This document shows, piece after piece, positions 8,829 through 17,156 of a DNA stretch of 64,000 bases. The translations under genes and the position numbers were made by a program. Within the stretch, counting starts at the first letter, position 1, and each line of letters starts with the position of its first letter. The DNA is from Antarctobacter aquimaris (GTDB taxonomy: Bacteria; Pseudomonadota; Alphaproteobacteria; Rhodobacterales; Rhodobacteraceae), in the NCBI RefSeq assembly GCF_900184945.1, contig NZ_FXYF01000004.1:124001-188000 (forward strand), given 5' to 3'. The notes under the pieces were generated by a model, which had not been told where the DNA came from, did no database searches, and worked only from the letters and a program-made list of their open reading frames with translations.

Positions 8829-10397
8829 ATGCTGCTGTGGTTCCTTCCGGTCTTTCTCGTCCTGATCATGATCGGCCTGCCGGTGGTCTTTGCCCTCTTG
8901 GCCGCGCCCTTTGGCCTCTTGGTGCTGGACGACCAGAGCCGCCAGCTCTCGGTGCTCTATCGCAACCTCTACAGCGGCATGGACAGCTTTCCGCTGATGG
9001 CGCTGCCCTTCTTCATGCTGGCGGGCGAGATCATGAACCGCGGCGGCATCACCATCCGCCTGGTCGAGTTCTCCCAGGCCATCATGGGCCACCTGCGCGG
9101 CGGTCTCGCCCACGTCAACATCCTGTCGTCGATCCTGTTCGCGGGCCTCTCGGGGTCGGCGGTGGCCGACACCTCGGCGCTGGGCTCCACCCTGATCCCG
9201 GCGATGGAAAAGAACGGCTATACCCGCCGCTTTGCCGCCGCCATCACCGCGGCCAGTTCGGTCATCGGCCCGATCATCCCGCCCTCGGGGATCATGATCA
9301 TCTACGCCTATGTCATGGGCGAATCCGTCGCCGCGCTGTTCCTGGCCGGCATCGTGCCCGGCATCCTGGTCGGCGTCGGCCTGATGGTCATGGTCCGCCT
9401 GATGGCCGACCGCTACGACCTGCCCAAGGCCGAACGCATCGTCGTCAAGGGCCAGACCATGACCACCACGGAATACTGGGTCAGCCTGCTGCTGGTGCGG
9501 GTGAACGTGGCGGGCCTCTTGATGGCGGTCTACGGCTGGCTGTCGGTGCCGCTGGGCCTGGCCTCCTGGGACCAGAACGGCGACCGCGTGCATGACCTCA
9601 ACCTCTGGGTCGTCTTCGCCGTCATGCTGATGATCGCCCACGCGCTGATGCTGCGCTGGCGCCGCAGCGTCAGCCATGACTTCCGCATCGTCTGCAAGAA
9701 GGCGGTCGCGCCGCTGCAAACCCCGGTCATCATCCTGGGCGGCATCCTGATCGGCGTCATGACCCCGACCGAGGCCAGCGCCGTCGCCGTCGCCTACGCG
9801 CTGGTCATCAGCTTTCTGGTGCTGCGCTCGATGAACATGCGCGACCTGGTGCAAGTGCTGTCGCGCTCGGCGCTGTCGACCTCCGCCGTGCTGCTGCTGG
9901 TCGGCGCGGCGGTGGCGTTCAAGACGGTCGTCTCGCTGTCCCACGCGCCGCAGATCCTGACCGAGATCATCCTCGGCCTGTCGGAAAACCCGCTGATCCT
10001 GCTGTTCCTGATCAACGTGCTGCTGTTCATCGTCGGCATGTTCCTCGACGCCGGACCCGCCATCATCATCCTCGGTCCGATCCTGGGCCCGATCTTTGTC
10101 GAGCTGGGCGTCCACCCGGTGCATTTCGCCATCATCATGAGCGTCAACCTCACCGTGGGCCTGGCCACGCCGCCCATGGGGCTGGTGCTGTTCGTCGCCT
10201 CCACCGTCAGCCGCGAGAGGGTGGAAACCATCGCCCGGGCGATCCTGCCCTTCCTCGCGGTCGAGGTGGTGGTGATCTTCATGATCACCTACATCCCGGC
10301 GATCTCGATGACCGTGCCCTATCTCACGGATTTCATCCGCTGCCCGCCAAACACCGGCTTCATGGCTTGCATCAGCCCCGGACCCGTGTCCAACTGA
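8829..10397 (+). CDS. TRAP transporter large permease (DctM), enlarged
   Basis: 522 residues against about 430 for typical DctM. Core motifs are present: GLSGSAVADTSALG, SSVIGPIIPPS, GVMTPTEASAVAVAYAL and NLTVGLATPPMGLVLF. The extra length lies at about residues 205-290: two added helices enclose a short loop, DQNGDRVHDLN (248-258), that resembles an EF-hand or dockerin calcium loop but has Leu at the last ligand position. The ATG lies one base after the DctQ stop. It forms the sodium-driven membrane unit with DctQ. Confidence 0.92.
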   Translation: MLLWFLPVFLVLIMIGLPVVFALLAAPFGLLVLDDQSRQLSVLYRNLYSGMDSFPLMALPFFMLAGEIMNRGGITIRLVEFSQAIMGHLRGGLAHVNILSSILFAGLSGSAVADTSALGSTLIPAMEKNGYTRRFAAAITAASSVIGPIIPPSGIMIIYAYVMGESVAALFLAGIVPGILVGVGLMVMVRLMADRYDLPKAERIVVKGQTMTTTEYWVSLLLVRVNVAGLLMAVYGWLSVPLGLASWDQNGDRVHDLNLWVVFAVMLMIAHALMLRWRRSVSHDFRIVCKKAVAPLQTPVIILGGILIGVMTPTEASAVAVAYALVISFLVLRSMNMRDLVQVLSRSALSTSAVLLLVGAAVAFKTVVSLSHAPQILTEIILGLSENPLILLFLINVLLFIVGMFLDAGPAIIILGPILGPIFVELGVHPVHFAIIMSVNLTVGLATPPMGLVLFVASTVSRERVETIARAILPFLAVEVVVIFMITYIPAISMTVPYLTDFIRCPPNTGFMACISPGPVSN

Positions 10398-10438
10398 CCG
10401 CAAAAGACACCACGACAGACACCAATGGGAGGAAACAC

Positions 10439-11506
10439 ATGATGAAACATCTCTTTGCCGCGGCGACCCTGGGCGCTGCCTCGCTGACCGGGGGCGCGGC
10501 GCTGGCCGCCGCCCACGGCGACCCGATCAAGCTGGTGGCCACCGCCAACTCGAACGAGGCCGACGAGGATTACGCCGGCCTGATCGTCTTCAAGGACTAC
10601 GTCGAAGCCGCCTCCAACGGCGGCATCGAGGTCGAGATCTACATGGGCACGCAGCTGTGTTCGGACGGCGCGGAATGCATCGAGGGCGTCTCCGAAGGCG
10701 CGATCGACATCTACATCTCCACCTCGGGTGGCGCGGCGGGGATATTTCCCTACGTGCAGGTGCTGGACCTGCCCTACCTGATGTCCAGCGACCGGGTGGC
10801 GGAAAAGGTGCTGTCGGGCGATTTCGTGCGCACCCTGCGCGACATGGCGCTGGCCGATTCGGACAACACCGTGCGCCTGATGACCGTCGGCAACACCGGC
10901 GGCTGGCGCAACTTCGCCAACACCAAGAAGCGCATCCAGATGCCTTCGGACCTCGAAGGGCTCAAGATCCGCACCGTGGTCGCCGACCTGCCGCAGGAAC
11001 TGGTCAAGTCGCTGGGCGGCGCGGCGACGCCGATCCCGTGGCCGGAGCTGTTCACCTCGTTGCAGACCGGGGTGGTCGACGGCTCGCAGAACGGCATCAC
11101 CGACATCATGGGGATGAAGTTCCCCGATGCCGGCCTCAAGTACATCACGCTGGACGGCCATTCCTACATGGGCGCGCTGTGGTGGATGAACAACGAAAAG
11201 TTCATGGCGATGGACCCGGCGATGCGCCGCGTCGTGGTTGACGGCTTTTACGCGCTGCAACAAGCGACCTTTGCCGCACCCAAGCGTGGCGCGATCCAGG
11301 CCTACGCCGACTTCACCGCCGGCGGCGGCGACATCTACGTGCCCACGCCCGAGGAAAAGGCCGCCTTTGCCGAGGCCGCCAAGCCGGTGCAGGACTGGTT
11401 CCGCGCCAATGTCGAAGGCGGGGGCGAGATCCTCGATGCGCTGATCGCCGCCGTGGACGAGGCCGAGGCCGAGCTGGCGGCCGACTACGACGCCGACCTG
11501 AACTGA
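10439..11506 (+). CDS. TRAP transporter substrate-binding protein (DctP)
   Basis: 355 residues. A signal peptide (MMKHLFAAATLGAASLTGGAALAAAHG) is followed by a DctP domain: EIYMGTQL, GLPYLMS-like DLPYLMSSDRVAEKV, DLEGLKIRTV with the conserved substrate-binding Arg, and TPIPWPELFTSLQTGVVDGSQN. Two cysteines 7 residues apart (QLCSDGAECIEG) are unusual for exported TRAP proteins and may form a disulfide. Shine-Dalgarno GGGAGGA precedes ATG 10439. TRAP binding proteins bind small anions through the Arg; a sulfonated sugar would fit the operon context. Confidence 0.93.
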   Translation: MMKHLFAAATLGAASLTGGAALAAAHGDPIKLVATANSNEADEDYAGLIVFKDYVEAASNGGIEVEIYMGTQLCSDGAECIEGVSEGAIDIYISTSGGAAGIFPYVQVLDLPYLMSSDRVAEKVLSGDFVRTLRDMALADSDNTVRLMTVGNTGGWRNFANTKKRIQMPSDLEGLKIRTVVADLPQELVKSLGGAATPIPWPELFTSLQTGVVDGSQNGITDIMGMKFPDAGLKYITLDGHSYMGALWWMNNEKFMAMDPAMRRVVVDGFYALQQATFAAPKRGAIQAYADFTAGGGDIYVPTPEEKAAFAEAAKPVQDWFRANVEGGGEILDALIAAVDEAEAELAADYDADLN

Positions 11507-11514
11507 GCGGTTTC

Positions 11515-11536
11515 GGATCGCCTGACGGCGATCCGA
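11515..11536 (+). terminator. Hairpin after the TRAP binding-protein gene
   Basis: A perfect 9-bp stem (CGGATCGCC / GGCGATCCG) with a TGAC loop starts 9 bases after the dctP stop. There is no T-run, but the following G/C hairpin of the dispersed repeat may assist. Probable transcript end or stabilising structure for the smo-TRAP operon. Confidence 0.5.
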
Positions 11537-11540
11537 CGTG

Positions 11541-11593
11541 CCGGGGGGCTTTGCCCCCCGGACCCCCCAGAGGTATTTCGGCCAAGAAGAAGC
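11541..11593 (+). repeat. Dispersed hairpin/purine-tract repeat, copy 3
   Basis: Hairpin GGGGGGCTTTGCCCCCC, then CAGAGGTATTTC and CCAAGAAGAAGC, the same layout as the copies at 3478-3645 and 17580. It lies between the end of dctP and the 3' end of the pseudogene. Confidence 0.8.
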
Positions 11594-11644
11594 AGGGGCC
11601 GGGTCCTGTTCGGCGCGCGGCCCTCCCGGCCGAAGCGAGGCCGG

Positions 11645-12446
11645 TCAAAAGGACAGCTGGCCCAGCACCTGCCGCAGATAGGACATGTCGAGGCTGTCGG
11701 TGTCGCGGCTCTCGTGCAGGCAATACCGCCACAGGAACAGCGTGTAGACCTCGTGTGTCTCGGCGAAATCCGGCGAAAAGACCGGGGGCAGTTCCTGCCG
11801 CAAGCGTCTGACCCCGTTTTCCGGCGGCGGGTCGTACAGGTGGACCGCATCAGTTCACCGATCGGGTCGCCGAGGCGAAACCTGTCCGCGCAGGTGCCTT
11901 TGCCCAGCCGCCGCGTCAGGAGCAGACCGTCGATCAAAGGGATGTCCTGCGCGACGCCATCGACGATGTGTTCGCCCCGGACCAGGCCACCGTCGAAATC
12001 GTCGTCGGGCGGCACCATCTCGGGGCCGCGGTTGAACACCAGCCAGTAGGGCGTCCTTCCGTCCGGCGCGGTAAAGACCGCGCCGAATTCCTGCGTGGTG
12101 CCGTCGCGCGCCGCGTCGTCGCCGTCCTCATCGCTCAGGACCAGCAGCGGGAAGCCGTCAAGGCTGTCCGTCGCCGGGGTGGCGATCTCTTGCCGTTGAC
12201 GTCGATGTACCACAGCTTTTCGGTCATGTCGGTGACGGTGGCAAAGCCGTCGAACCGGGCGGCGTCCCGCCACGGCCAGACCTGCGCCAAGTGCCGGTCG
12301 ATCTACATCGACAGCCTCGTCCTGATTTCGGCCAGCATCGGGAACGCCAGGTACAGCAGGACGCCCACCGCCAAGGCGAACTTGTGACCGCGACCAAACG
12401 GGATGCTGATCCCCCGGGACTCTGCCCGAGGAATGATCCAGGTCAA
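11645..12446 (-). pseudogene. Decayed gene for an unknown membrane-anchored protein
   Basis: Joining three reading frames gives one sensible protein. An N-terminal helix (HKFALAVGVLLYLAFPMLAEIR) leads into DRHLAQVWPWRDAARFDGFATVTDMTEKLWYIDVNG, then IATPATDSLDGFPLLVLSDEDGDD and PYWLVFNRGPEMVPPDDDFDGG, and finally DAVHLYDPPPENGVRRL to VLGQLSF and a stop at 11645. The lesions are a TAG near 12304 (consistent with CAG to TAG), a lost G near 12190 (NGK|EIATP) and a lost G near 11850 (GEL|DAVHL). The start is unclear; TTG 12446 is only an outer bound. I do not recognise the family. Sequencing error could explain the indels but not easily all three lesions. Confidence 0.65.
12433..12446 (-). promoter_or_regulatory. 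FNR-like box at the 5' side of the pseudogene
   Basis: On the minus strand TTGACCTGGATCAT matches TTGAY-N4-RTCAA at 9 of 10 positions. It lies just before, or inside, the start of the decayed gene, so it may be its old oxygen-responsive promoter. The overlap with the uncertain start lowers confidence. Confidence 0.35.
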
Positions 12447-12552
12447 GTCGGCCGGTCGGACAGGGGCAGGCGGCCGGGGACGGTGGGCGGGGCGTCGTTG
12501 CCGCAGGCAACGCGCGCCGCTCCCGTCCCGGCGGTTAATTTTTCCTGAACGC

Positions 12553-12601
12553 TTTGTACAAAAAGACATTTTTCGCGTACAGGACGTACAATTTGTACAA
12601 A
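12553..12601. promoter_or_regulatory. Pair of TTTGTACAAA palindromes
   Basis: Perfect 10-bp palindromes at 12553-12562 and 12592-12601, 39 bases apart, with a looser GTACAGGACGTAC between them. The stretch is AT-rich within GC-rich flanks and lies between the 3' end of the Sel1 gene and the decayed gene. It looks like a two-site operator for a dimeric regulator. The regulator is unknown. Confidence 0.45.
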
Positions 12602-12606
12602 CCTCG

Positions 12607-13110
12607 TCAGCGGAACGGGTACATCCACACGCGGTAGTCGTCGACCAGGACCTGCGCCCTGACGCGCTGTTCCCGGCTCATCCGCGGGGTGAGTTCCGCC
12701 AGCGAATCCGGCGCGTCGACGTCGCCGCCGATGGCCGATAGCGCGTACCACAGGTAGGCCCGCACCAGGTCCGGCGCGGTCAGCCCGCGCCCCGTCTCAT
12801 AGTACCAACCGATCCCCGACTGCGCCCCCGGATGGCCCTTCATCGCCGCGCGCAGATACCACTCAAAGGCTCTTTCGTCATTCTTTTCAACGCCCAGGCC
12901 CAGCGCGTACATGACCCCGATCAGCTCTTCGGCGTCGGCATTGCCCGAGCGGGCCAGCACCCGGAACTGCTCCATCGCGGCGGTGAATTTGTCCGCCTCC
13001 ATCAGGTCGCGCGCCACTTCGAGATCGGCTGCGAAAACGGGACTTGAGAAGCCCAGCAGCCCTGCCAGAATGATCCCATGCGCCTGTTTCACTCTGCCCT
13101 TGCCCTGCAT
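12607..13110 (-). CDS. Secreted Sel1-repeat (TPR-like) protein
   Basis: 167 residues. A signal peptide (KQAHGIILAGLLGFSSPVFAA) is followed by Sel1-type repeats: NADAEELIGVMYALGLGVEKNDERAFEWYLRAAMKGHPGAQSGIGWYYETGRG. Short helical solenoids of this kind act in protein-protein contacts in the periplasm. ATG 13110 has GGAGG eight bases upstream; a GTG six codons later is an alternative. Either start overlaps the 5' end of the divergent peroxidase gene. Confidence 0.82.
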   Translation of the reverse strand: MQGKGRVKQAHGIILAGLLGFSSPVFAADLEVARDLMEADKFTAAMEQFRVLARSGNADAEELIGVMYALGLGVEKNDERAFEWYLRAAMKGHPGAQSGIGWYYETGRGLTAPDLVRAYLWYALSAIGGDVDAPDSLAELTPRMSREQRVRAQVLVDDYRVWMYPFR

Positions 13111-14397
13111 TGTCTCTGCCTCCTGCTGGTGTCGGCCTCCGCACGCGCCGACCCTGTCACCCTGGATGATTTCCTGCCCGTCGACCCGGCGCAAGCCCGT
13201 CTGGGGCAGCTGCTGTTCTACGACCCGATCCTCAGCGGAAACCGCAACATCTCGTGTGGGACCTGCCACCATCATACCATGGCCAGTGGTGACGGGCTAA
13301 GCCTGGGCATCGGCGAGGGCGGCGCGGGGCTGGGGGTGGAGCGCACGGCGGGCGAGGGCCGCGACCGCATCCGCAAGCGTATCCCGCGCAACGCGCCCGC
13401 GCTGTGGAACCTCGGCCACAGGTCGGTGCGGGTGATGTTCCACGACGGGCGGCTGGAGGTGTCGGACCTCTACGGCAACGGATTCGACAGCCCGGCCGAG
13501 GAATGGCTGCCGCGGGGCCTGGACAACATCCTGGCCGCGCAGGCGCTGTTCCCGCTGACCGCGCAGTTCGAGATGGCTGGCAACGTGGGCGAAAACAGCG
13601 TGACCGGTGCGGTGCACAACCGGATCGACCTCGGCTGGCCGATCCTGGCCAAGCGCGTGCGGGTGATCCCGGAGTATGGCGCTCTGTTTGTCGAAGCCTT
13701 TGATCACATTGAGGATCCCAGCGAGGTGACCATCGTCGAGATCGGCAATGCGCTGGGGGCCTTTGTCGCCTCGGAGTGGATCAGCATCGACAGCCCCTGG
13801 GATGCCTGGCAGCGCGACGGGGTGCTATTGCCGGAGGCGGCAGAGCGCGGGCGTGTGCTGTTCTTCGGCAAGGCGGGTTGTCACACCTGCCATTCCGGCC
13901 CGCTGTTCACCGACCAGGAGTTCCACGCGCTGGGCCTGCCCGCCTTCGGGCCGGGGCGGACGCGCACCTTTGACCCGATGCCGCGTGACGTGGGCCGGAT
14001 GGGCGAAACGGACCTGCTTGAGGATGCCTACCGCTTTCGCACGCCCTCGCTGCGCAACGTCGCCCTGACCGCGCCCTATGGGCACAACGGCGCCTTTGCC
14101 ACGCTGGAGGGTATCGTGCGGCACCACCTGGACCCTGTGGCCAGCCGCACGGCCTGGAAGGAGGCCGACGCGCGTCTGCCCAGGGTGGACTGGCTGGCCG
14201 AGGGGGATTTCCTGATCCGGCAGGACGCGCACGAGATGGCGCGGCAGGCCCGGGCGCTGGACATCAAGCCTGTGGCGCTGGACGACGGTGAGGTGGCGGA
14301 CCTGCTGGCCTTTCTCGCGGCGCTGACCGGGGCGGGGGTGAATGACCGCCCGCTGGGGCGGCCAGAGCGGGTGCCTTCGAGGCTGCCGGTGGATTGA
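13078..14397 (+). CDS. Di-heme cytochrome c peroxidase / MauG-family protein
   Basis: 439 residues, exported (MRLFHSALALHCLCLLLVSASARA signal). Two c-type heme sites are present: CGTCHH near residue 62 and CHTCH near 269. FYDPILSGNRNISCGTCH and TPSLRNVALTAPYGHNGAFATLEGIVRHH are typical of bacterial cytochrome c peroxidase/MauG proteins. The class reduces peroxide or performs radical oxidations in the periplasm; which applies here is unclear. The ATG lies inside the divergent Sel1 gene, giving 33 bp of 5'-5' overlap. No good Shine-Dalgarno is visible, but the signal peptide supports this start. Confidence 0.88.
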   Translation: MRLFHSALALHCLCLLLVSASARADPVTLDDFLPVDPAQARLGQLLFYDPILSGNRNISCGTCHHHTMASGDGLSLGIGEGGAGLGVERTAGEGRDRIRKRIPRNAPALWNLGHRSVRVMFHDGRLEVSDLYGNGFDSPAEEWLPRGLDNILAAQALFPLTAQFEMAGNVGENSVTGAVHNRIDLGWPILAKRVRVIPEYGALFVEAFDHIEDPSEVTIVEIGNALGAFVASEWISIDSPWDAWQRDGVLLPEAAERGRVLFFGKAGCHTCHSGPLFTDQEFHALGLPAFGPGRTRTFDPMPRDVGRMGETDLLEDAYRFRTPSLRNVALTAPYGHNGAFATLEGIVRHHLDPVASRTAWKEADARLPRVDWLAEGDFLIRQDAHEMARQARALDIKPVALDDGEVADLLAFLAALTGAGVNDRPLGRPERVPSRLPVD

Positions 14398-14455
14398 CCC
14401 CATTGGGGTAGAGGTCCCGGGACAGGCCCGGGACGGGATCGCGCGCTGTAAGCGG

Positions 14456-15745
14456 TCAGGCCCGGTTGGCGGCCGGCAGGCCCTGTTCCTGCGCCCGCGC
14501 CTCGGCGTCGAAGTCCATGTAGCCGCGCTGAATGGTGATCTGGTCGGCGATGAAGCGCGCGTCGTGCCAGACGCCCCAGATGAAGGACGAGCCGCGCCGC
14601 GACTGCCAGGGCAGGCCCAGGAAGTAGACCCCCGGTTCGGTCGAGATGCCGCGCCGATGCGCCGGGCGGCCCTGTTCGTCGAAGGCGTCGACCTTGAGCC
14701 AGCCGTAGTCCAGCGCATAGCCCGTCGCCCAGAGGACCGTGCTGATGCCCGCCTGCGCAAGGTCCAGCGACAACAGAGGATCGCGCAGGCAGGCCGGATC
14801 GGGGCCGATGGCCCGCGCCTGTGGCTCCTCCGGCAGGTCCAGGCCCATGCGGGTCACCCAGGCGTCGGCCTCGTCCAGCACGGAAAGGTAGTTGGCATCG
14901 CCCTGCGCCACCGTCTGCGCCACGTCGCCGGCAAAGCGCACCGTGCCGTCCGCAAAGCCTTCGGTGCGGCCGGTCAGCACCATGCCGCGTTCGGCCAGTT
15001 GGCGGAAATCCACCGTGTGCCCGCCGTGCGCGCCGCTGACGGCGATGGTCACATGCTCGGCCCCCGCGGGCGGTGTCGTCATGTCCCATTTGCCCAGCAC
15101 GCCCAGCCACCAGACGAAATCCCGGCCGCGATAGCTGCGCGGCGGGCGGTCATGCGGGCCGACGGACAGATACACCTTGCGGCCGGCGCGCAGCAACTCA
15201 TCGGCGATCTGCACGCCTGACGACCCTGCGCCCACCACCAGCACCGCGCCTTCGGGCAGTTGGTCGGGGTTGCGGTAGGTGTTGGAGTGCAGTTGCAGCG
15301 GAACCGCGCCTTCGGGGATCATCGGCGGAAAGATCGGCTTTTGAAACGGGCCGGTGGCGGCGACGATGCGCTGCGCCTCGATCACGCCTTGCGAGGTCTC
15401 GGCGCGGAATCCGGGGCGGCCGTCCAGCCGGGTGACCGATGTTACCTCGACCCCGCAGCGGATCGGCGCGCGGATCATCCGGGCGTAGGCAGCGAAATAG
15501 TCGGCAACCCCCTCCTTGGGCACGAAGTCGCCCGGATCGCCGGGGAAATCCATGTTGGGAAAGCGGTCATGCCAGGCCGGACCGTTGGCGACCAGCGAAT
15601 CCCAGCGCTCGGACCGCCAGCGTTCGGCGATGCGCGCGCGTTCCAGCACGATGTGCGGAACGCCCGCCAGGCCCAGGTGCTCGCTCATGGCGATTCCAGC
15701 CTGGCCGCCGCCGACGATCAGCGTGTCCGTGGTCTCAGGGGTCAT
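14456..15745 (-). CDS. FAD/NAD(P)-dependent flavin-containing monooxygenase
   Basis: 429 residues with two dinucleotide-binding motifs: GGGQAG at residues 12-17 for FAD and VVGAGSSGVQIADEL near 170 for NADPH. RWRSERWDSLVANGPAWHDRFP and ATGYALDYGWL are typical of single-component FMO-like (CzcO/ArsO-type) enzymes. ATG 15745 has GAAAGGA upstream. It is divergent from the Rieske oxygenase across a 230-base interval, suggesting shared control. N-oxidation or oxygenation of an amine or ketone is possible; the substrate is not indicated by sequence. Confidence 0.85.
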   Translation of the reverse strand: MTPETTDTLIVGGGQAGIAMSEHLGLAGVPHIVLERARIAERWRSERWDSLVANGPAWHDRFPNMDFPGDPGDFVPKEGVADYFAAYARMIRAPIRCGVEVTSVTRLDGRPGFRAETSQGVIEAQRIVAATGPFQKPIFPPMIPEGAVPLQLHSNTYRNPDQLPEGAVLVVGAGSSGVQIADELLRAGRKVYLSVGPHDRPPRSYRGRDFVWWLGVLGKWDMTTPPAGAEHVTIAVSGAHGGHTVDFRQLAERGMVLTGRTEGFADGTVRFAGDVAQTVAQGDANYLSVLDEADAWVTRMGLDLPEEPQARAIGPDPACLRDPLLSLDLAQAGISTVLWATGYALDYGWLKVDAFDEQGRPAHRRGISTEPGVYFLGLPWQSRRGSSFIWGVWHDARFIADQITIQRGYMDFDAEARAQEQGLPAANRA

Positions 15746-15976
15746 GCAGCAGGTCCTTTCGCGGTTTCGCGGCACTCTAGGGGAGCCGGGGGCCCTGCCA
15801 AACCAGCATTTGGCGAAGCCTTGGTTGGGATGGGGCTAAGGCGGCGGCGCGCTTAGGCCCAGCCTAACGGCGGCTGAGGCAGGGATTTCTTTGGCTTCAC
15901 CCGCGATTTGTGAAATCCTGCATGGGGCGCGCCTCTTTGCGGCCGCCCCTAATCCCATCACCCATGGAGGATGACC

Positions 15977-17119
15977 TTGGCCAAGGACCACCTTGATCCC
16001 GCACCGTTGCAGGCGCTGCGCGCCAACACCGAGGTCCCGTTCGAGCGCGCCCGCGCCATGCCGCCCTCGGTCTACACCTCCGACGAGTTCCTCAAGCTGG
16101 AAATCGAGCATGTGTTCGGCAAGGAGTGGTTCTGCGTCGGCCGGGCCAGCGCGCTGGCGCAGCCGGGCGACTACGTGACCTGCGACCTTGCCGGCCAGCC
16201 GATCCTGGTGATCCGCGACCGCGAGGGCGGATTGCGCGCGCTGTCGAACGTCTGCCTGCACCGCATGTCCACGCTGCTGCACGGGCGCGGCAACACGCGC
16301 GCCATCGTCTGCCCCTACCACGCCTGGACCTACAACCTGGACGGCAGCCTGCGCGGTGCGCCGGCAATGACGAAAAACGCCGATTTCTGCAAGGACACCT
16401 ACCGCCTGCCGCAGGTCCGCTGCGAGGAATGGCTGGGCTGGGTCTTTGTCACGCTGGACCCGCAGGCCGAGCCGGTGGCCACGCGGCTGCGCGAGGTCGA
16501 GTCGCTGGTCGCGGGCTACGACATGACCAACTACACCGAAAGCTTCTACGAAGAGCACGTCTGGGACACCAACTGGAAGGTGCTGGCCGAGAACTTCATG
16601 GAAAGCTACCACCTGCCGGTCTGCCACGCGGGCACCATCGGCGGGCTGTCCAAGCTCGAGGAGATGGTCTGCCCGCCCGGCCTGCCCACCTTCAACTATC
16701 ACACCATCCTCAAGGACGACCGCCTGCGCATCGCCATGGCGCATCCGTCGAACACCCGACTGAAGGGCGACGAACGGCGCACCACCTTCCTGCTGGCGAT
16801 CTACCCGTCGCTGCTGATCACGCTGACGCCGGGCTATTTCTGGTATCTGTCGCTGCACCCCAAGGGGCCGGGGCAGGTGCACATCCGCTTTGGCGGCGGC
16901 ATGTCGGACGACTACGCCGAGGACGCCGACGCGGCGCAGAACTTCGACGCGCTCAAGACGCTGCTGGACGAGGTCAACGTCGAGGATCGCGGCTGCACGG
17001 AAAAGGTCTATCGCGGGCTCTGCTCGGATATGGCGCAGCCGGGGCACCTGTCGCACCTCGAACGGCCGAACTACGATTTCGCGCGCTACCTGGCGGCGCG
17101 CATGGCCCACGTGGCCTGA
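15977..17119 (+). CDS. Rieske non-heme iron oxygenase, alpha subunit (GbcA/stachydrine-demethylase-like)
   Basis: About 380 residues. The Rieske cluster ligands are C93, H95, C112 and H115 (CLH ... CPYH); the mononuclear iron histidines are H212 and H217 in ENFMESYHLPVCH. Oxygenases of this size without a beta subunit often N-demethylate quaternary amines such as glycine betaine, carnitine or stachydrine. GGAGG at 15966-15970 abuts an ATG at 15971, so the in-frame TTG at 15977, six bases away, is the better start. RidA follows after 37 bases. No dedicated reductase gene is adjacent, so electrons must come from elsewhere. Confidence 0.9.
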   Translation: MAKDHLDPAPLQALRANTEVPFERARAMPPSVYTSDEFLKLEIEHVFGKEWFCVGRASALAQPGDYVTCDLAGQPILVIRDREGGLRALSNVCLHRMSTLLHGRGNTRAIVCPYHAWTYNLDGSLRGAPAMTKNADFCKDTYRLPQVRCEEWLGWVFVTLDPQAEPVATRLREVESLVAGYDMTNYTESFYEEHVWDTNWKVLAENFMESYHLPVCHAGTIGGLSKLEEMVCPPGLPTFNYHTILKDDRLRIAMAHPSNTRLKGDERRTTFLLAIYPSLLITLTPGYFWYLSLHPKGPGQVHIRFGGGMSDDYAEDADAAQNFDALKTLLDEVNVEDRGCTEKVYRGLCSDMAQPGHLSHLERPNYDFARYLAARMAHVA

Positions 17120-17156
17120 CCCACCGGAAAAAGACCCTGTCGAAAGGACACGCCTG

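Noticed and set aside
8760-10403. A 547-codon minus-strand frame opposite the TRAP large permease
   Set aside because: Low-complexity His/Asp/Gln/Arg composition; it is the antisense of a clear DctM gene.
11485-12510. A single 341-codon minus-strand frame taken as an intact gene
   Set aside because: Only its middle third reads like protein; both ends switch frame, so a pseudogene fits better.
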